From Bombilactobacillus thymidiniphilus (GTDB lineage: Bacteria > Bacillota > Bacilli > Lactobacillales > Lactobacillaceae): a DNA stretch of 64,000 nt. Every line of letters starts with the position of its first letter. Position 1 is the stretch's first letter. A program made the position numbers and the translations under genes. Below, piece after piece: positions 1-7,861 of the stretch. The stretch lies in contig NZ_CP093365.1 in assembly GCF_023380245.1 (NCBI RefSeq), positions 1,302,001 to 1,366,000 on the forward strand, in the 5' to 3' direction. The notes under the pieces are model-generated. The model ran no database searches and was not told the DNA's origin. It saw only the letters and a list, made by a program, of their open reading frames with translations.

Positions 1-1
1 G

Positions 2-172
2 ACTAACAATAATAGTATCGATCATAATTTCACGACTTTATTTGTGAATCCTAAGAGTAAAGTGGTGCCAGTGGATTATCAAACATGGCGTAAATTTAGT
101 AAAGATTTAAAGTTGGAGCAACCAACTGATCGAAAAATATTGTTGCACCGTTTGCAGGAAAAAGTGCACTAA
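2..172 (+). CDS. 3' end of an unidentified gene (partial)
   Basis: The frame is open from the window edge to a TAA at 170-172 and gives 56 C-terminal residues. The tail reads FTTLFVNPKSK, then VVPVDYQTWRKFSKDL, and ends in a charged helix-like stretch (RKILLHRLQEKVH). I do not recognise the family; no catalytic motif or membrane segment is visible in this fragment. It is taken as real because the composition looks protein-like and the frame stays open to the edge, but the fragment is short. Confidence 0.55.
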   Translation, partial: TNNNSIDHNFTTLFVNPKSKVVPVDYQTWRKFSKDLKLEQPTDRKILLHRLQEKVH

Positions 173-426
173 ATTGTTTTTATGGGACTTTTCTATTATC
201 GTTGATTTTTTCAATCACAATATTGGCTACTAAATTTATATAGAACTATTGATCCCTAGAGACGTGGACTTGTCCTTTAAGGCTAAGAAGGTGGAACTAT
301 TTTGTTGCAATCTTAAAATCATTGTACCTGATAATAATCGGCTAATTCATTTTTAGTAGTGTCTTTTCCTTTATCTTTTGCTTCGATTATCTTATTATCA
401 CGTTATAAATACGAGGAGGTCTGATT
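173..426. other. Intergenic stretch upstream of csbD
   Basis: There are 254 bases without a convincing gene. A strong Shine-Dalgarno (GAGGAGGT, 413-420) belongs to csbD. No clean sigma-A promoter was found; TTGCTT at 378-383 and TATAAA at 404-409 lie 20 bases apart, which is too wide. On the minus strand, two short open stretches (about 402-319 and 330-240) look protein-like but lack a start signal and an RBS; they may be gene remains. Confidence 0.5.
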
Positions 427-624
427 ATGAGTGCTGATGGAAGTAAAGATAAATTAACTGGGAAGATTCATGAAGGATTAGGTAAGATCAAAAATGATGA
501 TTCCGAAAAGTTAAAGGGTAAAGCCAAGCAATCTTGGGGTGACGTTAAAGATAAGGTTAAGGATGCTAAAGATGATGTTGCTGGTAAAATTAACAAAGAA
601 GTGGATAAACATAAAAAGAATTAA
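427..624 (+). CDS. CsbD-like stress protein
   Basis: This is a 65-residue, very hydrophilic, Lys/Asp-rich protein with the CsbD pattern: KLTGKIHEGLGKIKND near the N-terminus, then KLKGKAKQSWGDVKDKVKDAKDDVAGKI. CsbD-family proteins are small and abundant under general stress in Bacilli (sigma-B regulon in Bacillus); their biochemical role is unknown. It has an excellent RBS at 413-420 and its own terminator, so it is a single-gene unit. No sigma-B-type promoter is obvious. Confidence 0.85.
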   Translation: MSADGSKDKLTGKIHEGLGKIKNDDSEKLKGKAKQSWGDVKDKVKDAKDDVAGKINKEVDKHKKN

Positions 625-653
625 ACATTAACAAATAAGTACGTTAAACTTAT

Positions 654-692
654 TGAGCTAAGACAAATAAATATTGTCTTAGCTCTTATTAT
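654..692 (+). terminator. Intrinsic terminator after csbD
   Basis: Inverted repeat GAGCTAAGACAA / GTCTTAGCTC (655-685) is followed by a T-rich run (TTATTATTT). It separates csbD from the oxidoreductase gene. Confidence 0.75.
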
Positions 693-710
693 TTGAAAAA
701 GAGGTGTGAT

Positions 711-1385
711 ATGAATGCATTAGTAATCGTTGCTCATCCTAACTTGGCTGATTCGCCGACTCAACAATTTTTAAAGCAAGGTGCAAAACTTACGACTGCT
801 AAATGGCATTACTTAGATCCGTTACAAGAATTTTCGCCAGCAACTGAGAGGCAATTATTAGTTGAAGCTGAGCGGATTATTTTGCAGTTTCCTTTGTATT
901 GGTATGGCGCTCCGGCAATTTTAAAAAAATGGCAAGAGCAGATTTTATCCACTAATTTTGTGCAACAAAAGCTAAAAAACAAACAGCTGGGAATAGTTGT
1001 TAATACTGGTTTGCCAGAAAAAGATTTTCACAGTGGCAGTAAAGTAGGTTTTAGTGTTGAGCAATTATTAGCACCTTATCAAGCTTTAGCCCACCAGGCA
1101 CATATGCATTGGCTCAATCCTTTGACAATTTACCAATTTCAATATTTGACTGATACTCAGCAAATGCAGTTATTAATGGACTATCAGCGCTATCTAGTGC
1201 AACCTTATCCAGATACTTTGAAGACGCGCAGTCGATGGTATTTAAAAAAAATGCAAGACTTGTCCTTTAGAGATGAACAGAGTAGTTTGATTCAAAACAC
1301 TCTGAAACAGACCACAGCTGAACTGGAAAATAATTTATCAATATTAGCAATGATTAAAGCAGGAGAAGATGAAGTTAATGGATGA
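711..1385 (+). CDS. NAD(P)H oxidoreductase, flavodoxin-like (YwrO/KefF/MdaB family)
   Basis: The 224-residue protein has the family's N-terminal strand and phosphate loop (ALVIVAHPNLADSP, about residues 3-16) and the signature QFPLYWYGAPAILKKW at about 64-79. Such proteins are cytosolic FMN/FAD quinone or nitro-group reductases using NAD(P)H, or ancillary subunits of K+ efflux systems. An upstream in-frame TTG at 693 is possible, but ATG at 711 has a proper RBS (AGAGGTG, 700-706) and starts directly at the conserved strand. The exact substrate cannot be told. The next small gene overlaps its stop. Confidence 0.85.
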   Translation: MNALVIVAHPNLADSPTQQFLKQGAKLTTAKWHYLDPLQEFSPATERQLLVEAERIILQFPLYWYGAPAILKKWQEQILSTNFVQQKLKNKQLGIVVNTGLPEKDFHSGSKVGFSVEQLLAPYQALAHQAHMHWLNPLTIYQFQYLTDTQQMQLLMDYQRYLVQPYPDTLKTRSRWYLKKMQDLSFRDEQSSLIQNTLKQTTAELENNLSILAMIKAGEDEVNG

Positions 1386-1554
1386 TACGCAATGGCTTTT
1401 GGATCAAATTAGAGCGCAACAGAAAAAAGCGCCACAATATGAAATAAGAGCTTTTTGGCAAGGCTTAGCCACACTTGTTGAACAACAAGCCAAGCGTAAT
1501 GAACAATTAGAAGCAGAAATTGATGGTCGGCTGTGGAATCATGATCAGTGGTAG
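1378..1554 (+). CDS. Small hypothetical protein, 58 aa
   Basis: Charged, helix-rich small protein (MDDTQWLLDQIRAQQ; later FWQGLATLVEQQ; ends RLWNHDQW). I do not recognise a domain; it looks like an all-helical or coiled-coil accessory protein. I prefer ATG 1378 because it overlaps the previous stop by 8 bases (ATGGATGA), the overlap used repeatedly in this window. An in-frame ATG at 1369 is the alternative, but the AGGAG at 1361-1365 would then sit only 3 bases away. Translational coupling to the oxidoreductase is likely; function unknown. Confidence 0.6.
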   Translation: MDDTQWLLDQIRAQQKKAPQYEIRAFWQGLATLVEQQAKRNEQLEAEIDGRLWNHDQW

Positions 1555-1619
1555 TAATAACTTAATTATGCTAAAATTAATAAATATTATATTTATTTTT
1601 AATTGACTGGTAGGTATTC

Positions 1620-1856
1620 ATGAAGAAAAAAACATTCAAGTCTATCTTGAAACAAAATAAAGCTCCACAAAAGCTAATCTACGCCCAGGTTTCTTTTTCT
1701 GATGGTAGTACTTTGCGGATTAATGTTGCTAGCGATGATCAAACGGCAATTGCCCGATTAAAACGCCAATTACGGGATAAAGATGGTATTTTTACTGATA
1801 ACAATGGGCGCCAATTTGATTTAAAAAAATTAGTCTCCTATCGTTTCGTGGACTAA
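1620..1856 (+). CDS. Small hypothetical protein, 78 aa
   Basis: Basic small protein beginning MKKKTFKSILKQNKAPQ, with the middle part QVSFSDGSTLRINVASDD and the end RQFDLKKLVSYRFVD. The alternating hydrophobic pattern suggests a small beta-rich fold. No family recognised. The RBS is weak (TGGTAGG, 1609-1615). It stands between an uncoupled gene and the rplU promoter, so it is probably transcribed alone or with the genes upstream. Confidence 0.6.
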   Translation: MKKKTFKSILKQNKAPQKLIYAQVSFSDGSTLRINVASDDQTAIARLKRQLRDKDGIFTDNNGRQFDLKKLVSYRFVD

Positions 1857-1865
1857 CGTAATGAG

Positions 1866-1894
1866 TTGACGAGACTGTTTTTTTTGTGTATGAT
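1866..1894 (+). promoter_or_regulatory. Sigma-A promoter of rplU operon
   Basis: TTGACG (1866-1871) and TATGAT (1889-1894) lie 17 bases apart, a near-consensus vegetative promoter directly upstream of the L21 leader. Confidence 0.8.
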
Positions 1895-1900
1895 GAAACA

Positions 1901-1990
1901 GTTGTAATTGTGATCCACAGCTGCAACCGCACATGGCTAGGTTTAAGCATAAGCGCCTAGCGTGGCGAGTCTAAGAATGGAGGTGTACAC
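1901..1990 (+). promoter_or_regulatory. Ribosomal protein L21 leader
   Basis: About 90 transcribed bases precede rplU. A 6-bp stem GCTAGG/CCTAGC (1936-1941, 1956-1961) sits just before the RBS (GGAGGTG, 1979-1985). Firmicutes commonly carry a structured L21 leader here that is thought to mediate autoregulation. Assignment rests on position and visible pairing; a covariance-model search was not possible. Confidence 0.6.
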
Positions 1991-2299
1991 ATGTACGCAA
2001 TTATTGAAACTGGTGGCAAACAATATAAAGTTGAAGAAAATAAGCCGGTGTTTGTAGAAAAGTTGGATATTGAAGAAGGTCAAGAAGTTACTTTCGACAA
2101 AGTCTTATTAGTTGGTAGCCGTTCTATTACTGTCGGCACACCAACAATTTCTGGTGCAAAAGTTACTGGTACGGTGGAAAAACAAGGTCGTGAAAAGAAA
2201 GTTGTTACTTTCAAGTACAAGCCTAAAAAACATTCCCATACTAAAAAGGGTCATCGTCAACCTTATACTAAAGTAGTAATTAAGAAGATTGAAGTTTAA
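1991..2299 (+). CDS. rplU: 50S ribosomal protein L21
   Basis: The 102-residue protein matches bL21 throughout: [16 protein letters not shown] at the start, the basic [16 protein letters not shown] loop and the C-terminal [12 protein letters not shown]. It binds 23S rRNA in the large subunit. It is the first gene of the rplU-prp-rpmA operon, only 2 bases from prp. Length is normal. Confidence 0.97.
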   Translation: MYAIIETGGKQYKVEENKPVFVEKLDIEEGQEVTFDKVLLVGSRSITVGTPTISGAKVTGTVEKQGREKKVVTFKYKPKKHSHTKKGHRQPYTKVVIKKIEV

Positions 2300-2301
2300 T
2301 A

Positions 2302-2646
2302 ATGATTAAGGCAACTTTCCATTGTAACGGTGCAGGGCATGTTACCAGCTATCAAATTAGTGGTCATGCACAATCTGGTCCTTATGGACAAGATATTGTC
2401 TGTGCGGCTGTTTCTGTTGTAAGTATTGGCACGATCAATTCGTTACAAGAAGTGGCTGGTGTCAACCCTCATTTTACAAGTAATGATCTTGATGGTGGTT
2501 TTTTGCAATGTGCTGTTGATTATCCCAAGATTACTGATGTAATGCAGCAGAATTCAGCGATAACTTTGATGGATAGTTGTTATCAAATTATGAAATCAAT
2601 TGTTGCTAATTATAGTGATTTTATCCAAATAGAATTATTAACGTGA
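2302..2646 (+). CDS. prp: Ribosomal-processing cysteine protease Prp (YsxB)
   Basis: 114 residues. The catalytic pair sits at His22 (ISGHAQSG) and Cys34 (DIVCAAVS), exactly as in the Prp family. Prp removes the N-terminal extension of L27, which must be cleaved for a working peptidyl-transferase centre in Firmicutes. The substrate gene rpmA follows immediately and its product carries the matching extension, so the pair is self-consistent. Confidence 0.95.
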   Translation: MIKATFHCNGAGHVTSYQISGHAQSGPYGQDIVCAAVSVVSIGTINSLQEVAGVNPHFTSNDLDGGFLQCAVDYPKITDVMQQNSAITLMDSCYQIMKSIVANYSDFIQIELLT

Positions 2647-2661
2647 TTGGAGGTCAAAAAT

Positions 2662-2943
2662 ATGTTAAAAATGAATTTACAATTCTTTGCTCACCATAAG
2701 GGGGGCGGATCCACTGCTAATGGTCGTGATTCAGCAGGTCGTCGTTTAGGTGCTAAACGTGCTGATGGTCAACAAATCAAGGCTGGTACGATTATTTATC
2801 GTCAACGTGGAACTAAGGTTCATCCAGGTGCCAATGTTGGTCGTGGTAGTGATGATACTTTGTTTGCTTTAAAGGCCGGCGTTGTTAAATTTGAGCGTTT
2901 GGGTCGTAGTAAGAAACAAGTATCTGTTATCACAGAAGATTAA
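2662..2943 (+). CDS. rpmA: 50S ribosomal protein L27 (pre-protein with Prp site)
   Basis: 93 residues starting [10 protein letters not shown] then [14 protein letters not shown]. The extension with QFFA is the Firmicutes Prp cleavage motif; the expected cut is after Ala10, giving a mature N-terminus HHKGG. ATG 2662 is chosen over an upstream TTG (2647) because the RBS (TTGGAGGT) overlaps that TTG. L27 lies at the peptidyl-transferase centre. A terminator follows at once. Confidence 0.96.
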   Translation: MLKMNLQFFAHHKGGGSTANGRDSAGRRLGAKRADGQQIKAGTIIYRQRGTKVHPGANVGRGSDDTLFALKAGVVKFERLGRSKKQVSVITED

Positions 2944-2950
2944 TATTTTA

Positions 2951-2976
2951 AAAGCCGCCGCAAGCGGCTTTTTTTA
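2951..2976 (+). terminator. Intrinsic terminator after rpmA
   Basis: Stem AAAGCCGC / GCGGCTTT with a 5-base loop (CGCAA), followed by a T-run to about 2976. Confidence 0.9.
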
Positions 2977-2999
2977 TAGACTCAAAATAATGTGTTATC

Positions 3000-3029
3000 T
3001 TGCTTTTCAGTAGTATAAATTGATATAGT
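3000..3029 (+). promoter_or_regulatory. Promoter of the efp operon
   Basis: TTGCTT (3000-3005) and TATAGT (3024-3029) are 18 bases apart, with a TG two bases before the -10 (extended -10). It lies just past the rpmA terminator and 28 bases before efp. Confidence 0.6.
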
Positions 3030-3056
3030 ATAACTATTAGAATTAGGGAGTTTATT

Positions 3057-3620
3057 ATGATTTCAGTTAATGAATTTAAAAATGGTTTAACCATCGAAGT
3101 TAATAATGATTTGTGGCGTATTGTTGAATTTCAACATGTCAAACCTGGTAAGGGTGGCGCTTTTGTACGTTCTAAATTAAAGAATTTACGTACTGGTGCA
3201 GTTCAAGACAAGACTTTCCGCTCCACAGAAAAAGTTGAACAAGCTCAGATTGATAATAATAAGATGCAATATTTATATGCTGAAGGTGACAGCTATGTTT
3301 TTATGGACACGACAACTTATGAGCAATTGTCTTTACCTAGTGAAAATATGGGTGATGCTTTGAATTATTTAACCGAAAATATGGAAGTTAATATCATCAT
3401 GCATGGTGGGGAAACTCTAGGGATTGAAGTACCTAAAGTGGTTGATTTAAAAGTTGCTGCCACAGAACCAGGTATTAAAGGTGATACTTCTTCTGGAGGT
3501 AGTAAGCCAGCAACCATGGAAACGGGTCTAGTAGTACAAGTGCCGTTTTTTGTCAACGAAGGCGACTTATTAACTATTAATACCGCTGATGGCAGTTATA
3601 GTTCACGCGCTAGCAAATAA
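3057..3620 (+). CDS. efp: Translation elongation factor P
   Basis: 187 residues covering the KOW-like domain and two OB folds. The conserved loop KPGKGGAF places the functional Lys at position 32, the residue that is modified in many species. EF-P rescues ribosomes stalled on polyproline stretches. It is first in the efp-asp23-nusB set, 20 bases before asp23. Confidence 0.97.
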   Translation: MISVNEFKNGLTIEVNNDLWRIVEFQHVKPGKGGAFVRSKLKNLRTGAVQDKTFRSTEKVEQAQIDNNKMQYLYAEGDSYVFMDTTTYEQLSLPSENMGDALNYLTENMEVNIIMHGGETLGIEVPKVVDLKVAATEPGIKGDTSSGGSKPATMETGLVVQVPFFVNEGDLLTINTADGSYSSRASK

Positions 3621-3640
3621 ATTTAGCAAGGAGCTTTAGG

Positions 3641-4057
3641 ATGACTACTAATAATAAGTATGTAGCGATTGATGCAAACCAAGATAATGGTGCTTTAGGG
3701 GAAATTAGTGTCTCCACCAATGTATTAGAAGTTTTACTAGGAACAGCAGCTTCTAAAGTGGCGGGTGTTTATGGCATGCGCGGAACTCTAGCAAACAATA
3801 TTAACTCATTATTAGGTCGCCAAAATCGTGGTAAGGGCGTCGTTGTTTCTTATGGTGAAGATCGAATTTCAGCTGATGTTTATGTTTATCTAGAATATGG
3901 TGTTTCAGTACCTAAAGTAGCTTTAGCTTTGCAAAAAGAATTAAATCAACAATTAGAATATATGACCGATATGAAGTTGGCAGATGTTAATATTCATGTT
4001 GTGGGATTGGTAGCTCAAAAAATCAGTTCCCAGCAAATGTCAACGAAGATTAATTAG
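3641..4057 (+). CDS. Asp23/Gls24 family envelope stress response protein (YqhY-like)
   Basis: 138 residues with the Asp23 core: GEISVSTNVLEVLLGTAASKVAGVYGM, DVYVYLEYGVSVPKVALALQ and VNIHVVGL. This family member sits between efp and nusB in Bacilli and is called YqhY; its B. subtilis homologue is linked to acetyl-CoA carboxylase activity. A second family member lies at 21381. RBS AAGGAG at 3628-3633. Confidence 0.9.
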   Translation: MTTNNKYVAIDANQDNGALGEISVSTNVLEVLLGTAASKVAGVYGMRGTLANNINSLLGRQNRGKGVVVSYGEDRISADVYVYLEYGVSVPKVALALQKELNQQLEYMTDMKLADVNIHVVGLVAQKISSQQMSTKIN

Positions 4058-4073
4058 GAAAAGTGGAATTCAA

Positions 4074-4487
4074 GTGACTTTAAACAGACATAATGTGCGT
4101 GAAGTTGCATTTCAAGCGTTATTCATATTAAGTTCAATGCCCGAAATGAGTTCAGAAGAAGCTTTACGACAAGTTCTAGATTTATATGACGAAGAACAAA
4201 TTCCCGAGTATTTACAATTTTTGATAACTGGTGTCAAAGAACAACAAGCTAATTTAGATGCTCAGATCACCCCTTATTTAAAAAAGGGGTGGACTTTGCA
4301 GCGAATTGGTCGAGCTGAAAGTGTTATTTTGCGGTTAGGATTGTTCGAAATCCAAAATAGTTCAGCTGTTCCTAATAAAGTAGCTATTAATGAGGCATTA
4401 CAATTGGTTGATCAATACAGTGACCCATCCTCTAAAAAATTTGTGAATGCTATTTTGTCTCATTTTGTGAATGAAGTAATTGAATAA
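4074..4487 (+). CDS. nusB: Transcription antitermination protein NusB
   Basis: 137 residues, all-helical NusB fold with the N-terminal NVREVAFQALF motif and the C-terminal VNAILSHFV region. NusB joins NusE (S10) at boxA and supports antitermination of rRNA operons. The start is GTG at 4074. It ends the efp unit; a terminator follows. Confidence 0.94.
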   Translation: MTLNRHNVREVAFQALFILSSMPEMSSEEALRQVLDLYDEEQIPEYLQFLITGVKEQQANLDAQITPYLKKGWTLQRIGRAESVILRLGLFEIQNSSAVPNKVAINEALQLVDQYSDPSSKKFVNAILSHFVNEVIE

Positions 4488-4496
4488 GATGTTATT

Positions 4497-4531
4497 AAGG
4501 TGCTGAAACATAATGTTACAGCACCTTTTTA
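4497..4531 (+). terminator. Intrinsic terminator after nusB
   Basis: Stem AAGGTGCTG / CAGCACCTT with a loop of about 13 bases and a short T-run. The folD RBS (AGAGGTG) begins just after it. Confidence 0.8.
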
Positions 4532-4548
4532 TCAGAGGTGATTAGATA

Positions 4549-5391
4549 GTGGATTTATTAGATGGAAAAAAGGCGGCACAATTAGCTGATCAAGAATTTA
4601 GCCAGCGTATAAATGATCTCAAGTTGATGGGAATTACACCAGGATTGGCAGTTATTTTGATTGGTAATGATTCTGCTAGCCAAGTATATGTACGTAATAA
4701 AAAACGTCGTGCACAAAAAGTGGGGATTAATTATCAACTTTTTCATTTGGCGGAAAATATTACTCAGACAGCTGTTTTGCAACTCATTAATAAATTGAAT
4801 CATGATCCAGAAATTGATGGAATTATGGTGCAAATGCCAGTACCACCGCAAATTGATGCAGCAAAAGTTATGAATGCGATTGCTGTAGATAAAGATGTCG
4901 ATGGTTTTAGTTTTGATAATATCGGACGCTTATGGTCCAATAATAGTGGTAATTTTCCAGCCACACCACGCGGTATTATACGTTTATTGCAACAATACGA
5001 AATTAGTGTTGCGCAAAAACATGTGGTCGTGGTGGGGCGAAGTAATATTGTTGGTCGCCCCATGGCTGGTTTATTATTGAATGCTGACGCCACAGTGACC
5101 ATGGCTCATTCTAAAACTCCTAATTTAGCTGCGCTTACTAAACAAGCGGACATTTTAATTGTTGCTATTGGCCAGGCTGAATTTATTACTGCTGACTATG
5201 TTAAACCGCAATCCGTGGTGATTGACGTGGGAATGAATCATGATGTCACTGGTAAATTAGTCGGTGATGTTGATTTTAGTAGTGTCAGCCAAGTGGCTTC
5301 TATGTTGACACCGGTTCCTGGCGGGGTTGGTCCAATGACTATTACTGGTCTTTTGGAACAAGTAATTATTTTAGCAGAAAAAAGAGCGTAA
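4549..5391 (+). CDS. folD: Methylene-tetrahydrofolate dehydrogenase/cyclohydrolase
   Basis: 280 residues. Catalytic-domain motif YVRNKKRRAQKVGI holds the conserved Tyr and Lys; KDVDGF and the NADP-binding VVVGRSNIVGRPM follow, and the C-terminal MLTPVPGGVGPMT motif is intact. It interconverts methylene-, methenyl- and formyl-THF for purine synthesis and for the formyl-Met made by Fmt. GTG start with RBS AGAGGTG at 4534-4540. Two bases separate it from xseA. Confidence 0.96.
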   Translation: MDLLDGKKAAQLADQEFSQRINDLKLMGITPGLAVILIGNDSASQVYVRNKKRRAQKVGINYQLFHLAENITQTAVLQLINKLNHDPEIDGIMVQMPVPPQIDAAKVMNAIAVDKDVDGFSFDNIGRLWSNNSGNFPATPRGIIRLLQQYEISVAQKHVVVVGRSNIVGRPMAGLLLNADATVTMAHSKTPNLAALTKQADILIVAIGQAEFITADYVKPQSVVIDVGMNHDVTGKLVGDVDFSSVSQVASMLTPVPGGVGPMTITGLLEQVIILAEKRA

Positions 5392-5393
5392 TT

Positions 5394-6731
5394 ATGGGTG
5401 TAAATGATTATTTAACTGTTAGTGCTTTGACGCAATATTTGAAACGTAAATTTACTGCTGATCCGTATTTAAAACGGGTTTATTTAACAGGCGAAATTTC
5501 CAATTTTCGTCTTCGACCACGACATCAATATTTTTCTTTAAAAGATCAACATGCCAAAATTTCTGCTATTATGTTTCAAAATGCTTTTCAAAAAATTAAA
5601 TTTCGTCCTGAAGAAGGGATGAAGGTTCTAGTGGTTGGTTATGTATCGCTATATGAAGCCAACGGACAATATCAAATTTATGTTGAACAAATGCAACCTG
5701 ATGGTGTTGGTGCATTGTATCAAGCTTTTGAACAATTAAAAACTAAGTTAAAAGCTGAAGGTGTTTTTGCGCTACCTAAAAAAGCTATTCCGTCATTTCC
5801 ACGACGCATTGCAGTAATTACAAGTGCTTCGGGTGCCGTAATTCGTGATATTATAACAACTGTGCAAAGACGTTTTCCCATTGCACAAATTGTTTTATTT
5901 CCTGCGCAAGTTCAAGGGGAAAGTGCTGCTAATAGCTTAGTAGAACGCTTACAGCAAGTTAATCAACAAGGTGACTTTGACACGATTATCATTGGTCGTG
6001 GTGGTGGTTCGATAGAAGATTTATGGCCATTTAATGAAGAGCGTGTTGCACGAGCAATTTTAAATTCATCGATTCCTGTGATCTCATCTGTTGGTCATGA
6101 AACAGATACGACAATTGCTGACTATGTGGCTGATTTGCGGGCACCAACACCTACAGCGGCAGCAGAATTAGCCACACCGGTTTTACAAGATCTAATTTTA
6201 CAAATCCGCAACCTACGTCTGCAATTGTTTCAAATTTTAAAAAATTATTTAGCACGCCAACGCCAACATTTGCGTTTTTATCAAGATAATTATCTATTGC
6301 AAAATCCGCGCCGTTTATATCAAGATTATTTACAACGTGTAGATCAATTGACGGTCAAGTTAGGCAATCAATTTGCGCAAATCGTGCAAAAAAATAATCA
6401 AAAGTTTCAATTGCTGCAGCAAAGTTTACGACATTATCAGCCTGATCTTAGTTATCGTCAACAATTGGTAATGAATAATAATAAAAATTTATTAGATTAT
6501 TATCGTAATTATTTAAAGCATTGCCGTCAAAACAGTCAATTATTAGTCAGTGGTTTAGATGATTTGAGCCCTTTAAAGACTTTAAAACGTGGTTATGCTG
6601 TTGTTCAACAAGAAGAACGAATTTTAACCAAAGTAGCTGATGTTAAGACAGAACAACAACTGCAAATCCGATTAAGTGATGGAATAATTAAGGCACAAGT
6701 AGTACAAGTTGAGGAAGAAAAAAATGACTGA
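5394..6731 (+). CDS. xseA: Exodeoxyribonuclease VII large subunit
   Basis: 445 residues: N-terminal OB fold (YLTGEISNFRLRP, HQYFSLKD) and catalytic domain with GRGGGSIEDLWPFN and SVGHETDTTIADYVADLRAP, then a long coiled coil rich in Gln. With XseB it degrades single-stranded DNA in repair. Overlaps xseB by 8 bases. Confidence 0.96.
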   Translation: MGVNDYLTVSALTQYLKRKFTADPYLKRVYLTGEISNFRLRPRHQYFSLKDQHAKISAIMFQNAFQKIKFRPEEGMKVLVVGYVSLYEANGQYQIYVEQMQPDGVGALYQAFEQLKTKLKAEGVFALPKKAIPSFPRRIAVITSASGAVIRDIITTVQRRFPIAQIVLFPAQVQGESAANSLVERLQQVNQQGDFDTIIIGRGGGSIEDLWPFNEERVARAILNSSIPVISSVGHETDTTIADYVADLRAPTPTAAAELATPVLQDLILQIRNLRLQLFQILKNYLARQRQHLRFYQDNYLLQNPRRLYQDYLQRVDQLTVKLGNQFAQIVQKNNQKFQLLQQSLRHYQPDLSYRQQLVMNNNKNLLDYYRNYLKHCRQNSQLLVSGLDDLSPLKTLKRGYAVVQQEERILTKVADVKTEQQLQIRLSDGIIKAQVVQVEEEKND

Positions 6732-6975
6732 AAAAAAGCAGAGTTTTGAAGATAATTTAAATGAGTTACAACAAATTGTTGAGCAATTGCAACAAGGTGA
6801 TATTCCGTTGGAAAAAGCGATGGATCAATTTCAAAAAGGTGTTAAATTAAGCAAAAAATTAGAACAAACTTTGACAGAAGCTGAAAACAAGCTTACACAA
6901 GTTGTGGATGAAGATGGCGGAACTTCTACTTTTAATTTACCTGCTGATGATAAACGAGATGAAACAGATGAATGA
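6724..6975 (+). CDS. xseB: Exodeoxyribonuclease VII small subunit
   Basis: 83 residues with the family pattern FEDNLNELQQIVEQLQQGDIPLE and MDQFQKGVKLSKK. The start is taken as ATG 6724, overlapping the xseA stop by 8 bases (ATGACTGA), with GAGGAAG upstream. It is the structural partner of XseA. Confidence 0.95.
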   Translation: MTEKKQSFEDNLNELQQIVEQLQQGDIPLEKAMDQFQKGVKLSKKLEQTLTEAENKLTQVVDEDGGTSTFNLPADDKRDETDE

Positions 6976-7861
6976 AAATTTTCAAAAATTACAAGATCAA
7001 TATTTGTCAGATTTCAATGCTTATTTGCAGCAGCAATTAAGCAAGGAAGTTGTCAATCCGGAATTACAAGAAGGTATGCTCTATTCATTAAATGCTGGTG
7101 GCAAAAGACTGAGACCGTTACTATTTTTAGCTACTTTGAGTTCCCTTTGTCCACGGCGGGATTTAACTTCATATTTTCGCATTGCTGGTGCGCTGGAATT
7201 AGTTCATACGTATTCTTTAATTCATGATGATTTGCCAGAGATGGACAATGATGACTATCGTCGAGGAAAATTAACTAATCATCGCCAATTTACAGTCGGT
7301 CGGGCGGTTTTGGCCGGAGATGCTTTGTTGACGCAAGCTTTTTTATGGTTGACAGATAATAATTTAACGTCAGCAATTCAAACGAGCTTGGTTAAGATAT
7401 TGGCTGAAAAAGCTGGTGCTCAGGGAATGGTTGCTGGTCAGATGACTGATATTGTGCATACTGGCGAACAGTTATCACTAGTACAAATCCAACAATTAGA
7501 TCGTCAAAAAACTGGCGCTTTAATCACAGCAGCTGTACAGATGGGTGCTGTTTGTGCTCAGGCTGATGTTAATATACAACGGCATTTGATCAATTTCGCA
7601 CAAAAATTTGGACTTGCTTTTCAAATTTTTGATGATTTATTGGATTTAACTAGTGATAGTCAAACAATGGGTAAAGCGGTAGGAAAAGACATTGCTGCTG
7701 GTAAAAATACTTATCCAAAACTATTGGGCTTAACGCAAGCACGCGATCAATTGCGAAGTTTAGTTCAGGCTGCTCATGCTGAATTGACAGCAATTGATTT
7801 GCAAAATAGTGTTTTGGATTCAACTTTAACGTACTTTGAATTAAAGGAGTCGAATGGATGA
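6968..7861 (+). CDS. ispA: Polyprenyl diphosphate synthase (farnesyl/geranyl type)
   Basis: 297 residues. First Asp-rich motif HDDLPEMDND and second motif FDDLLD, plus GGKRLRPLLF near the N-terminus, mark a trans-isoprenyl diphosphate synthase. It supplies farnesyl diphosphate, which UppS (at 47261) extends to undecaprenyl diphosphate. Start ATG 6968 overlaps the xseB stop by 8 bases (ATGAATGA); longer in-frame starts lie inside xseB and are less likely. Chain length cannot be read with certainty. Confidence 0.93.
   Translation: MNENFQKLQDQYLSDFNAYLQQQLSKEVVNPELQEGMLYSLNAGGKRLRPLLFLATLSSLCPRRDLTSYFRIAGALELVHTYSLIHDDLPEMDNDDYRRGKLTNHRQFTVGRAVLAGDALLTQAFLWLTDNNLTSAIQTSLVKILAEKAGAQGMVAGQMTDIVHTGEQLSLVQIQQLDRQKTGALITAAVQMGAVCAQADVNIQRHLINFAQKFGLAFQIFDDLLDLTSDSQTMGKAVGKDIAAGKNTYPKLLGLTQARDQLRSLVQAAHAELTAIDLQNSVLDSTLTYFELKESNG

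Noticed and set aside
250-300. Possible T-box (GGTGGAAC) upstream of csbD
   Set aside because: Only a loose match to the T-box core; no stem I, no antiterminator/terminator pair, and the downstream gene is not amino-acid related.
3365-3556. Minus-strand ORF inside efp
   Set aside because: It lies wholly antisense to a clear EF-P gene, with no RBS and no family resemblance; a shadow frame.
4582-5102. Overlapping ORFs antisense to folD
   Set aside because: Cys-, Trp- and Ile-rich shadow translations; folD covers the stretch with all its motifs intact.
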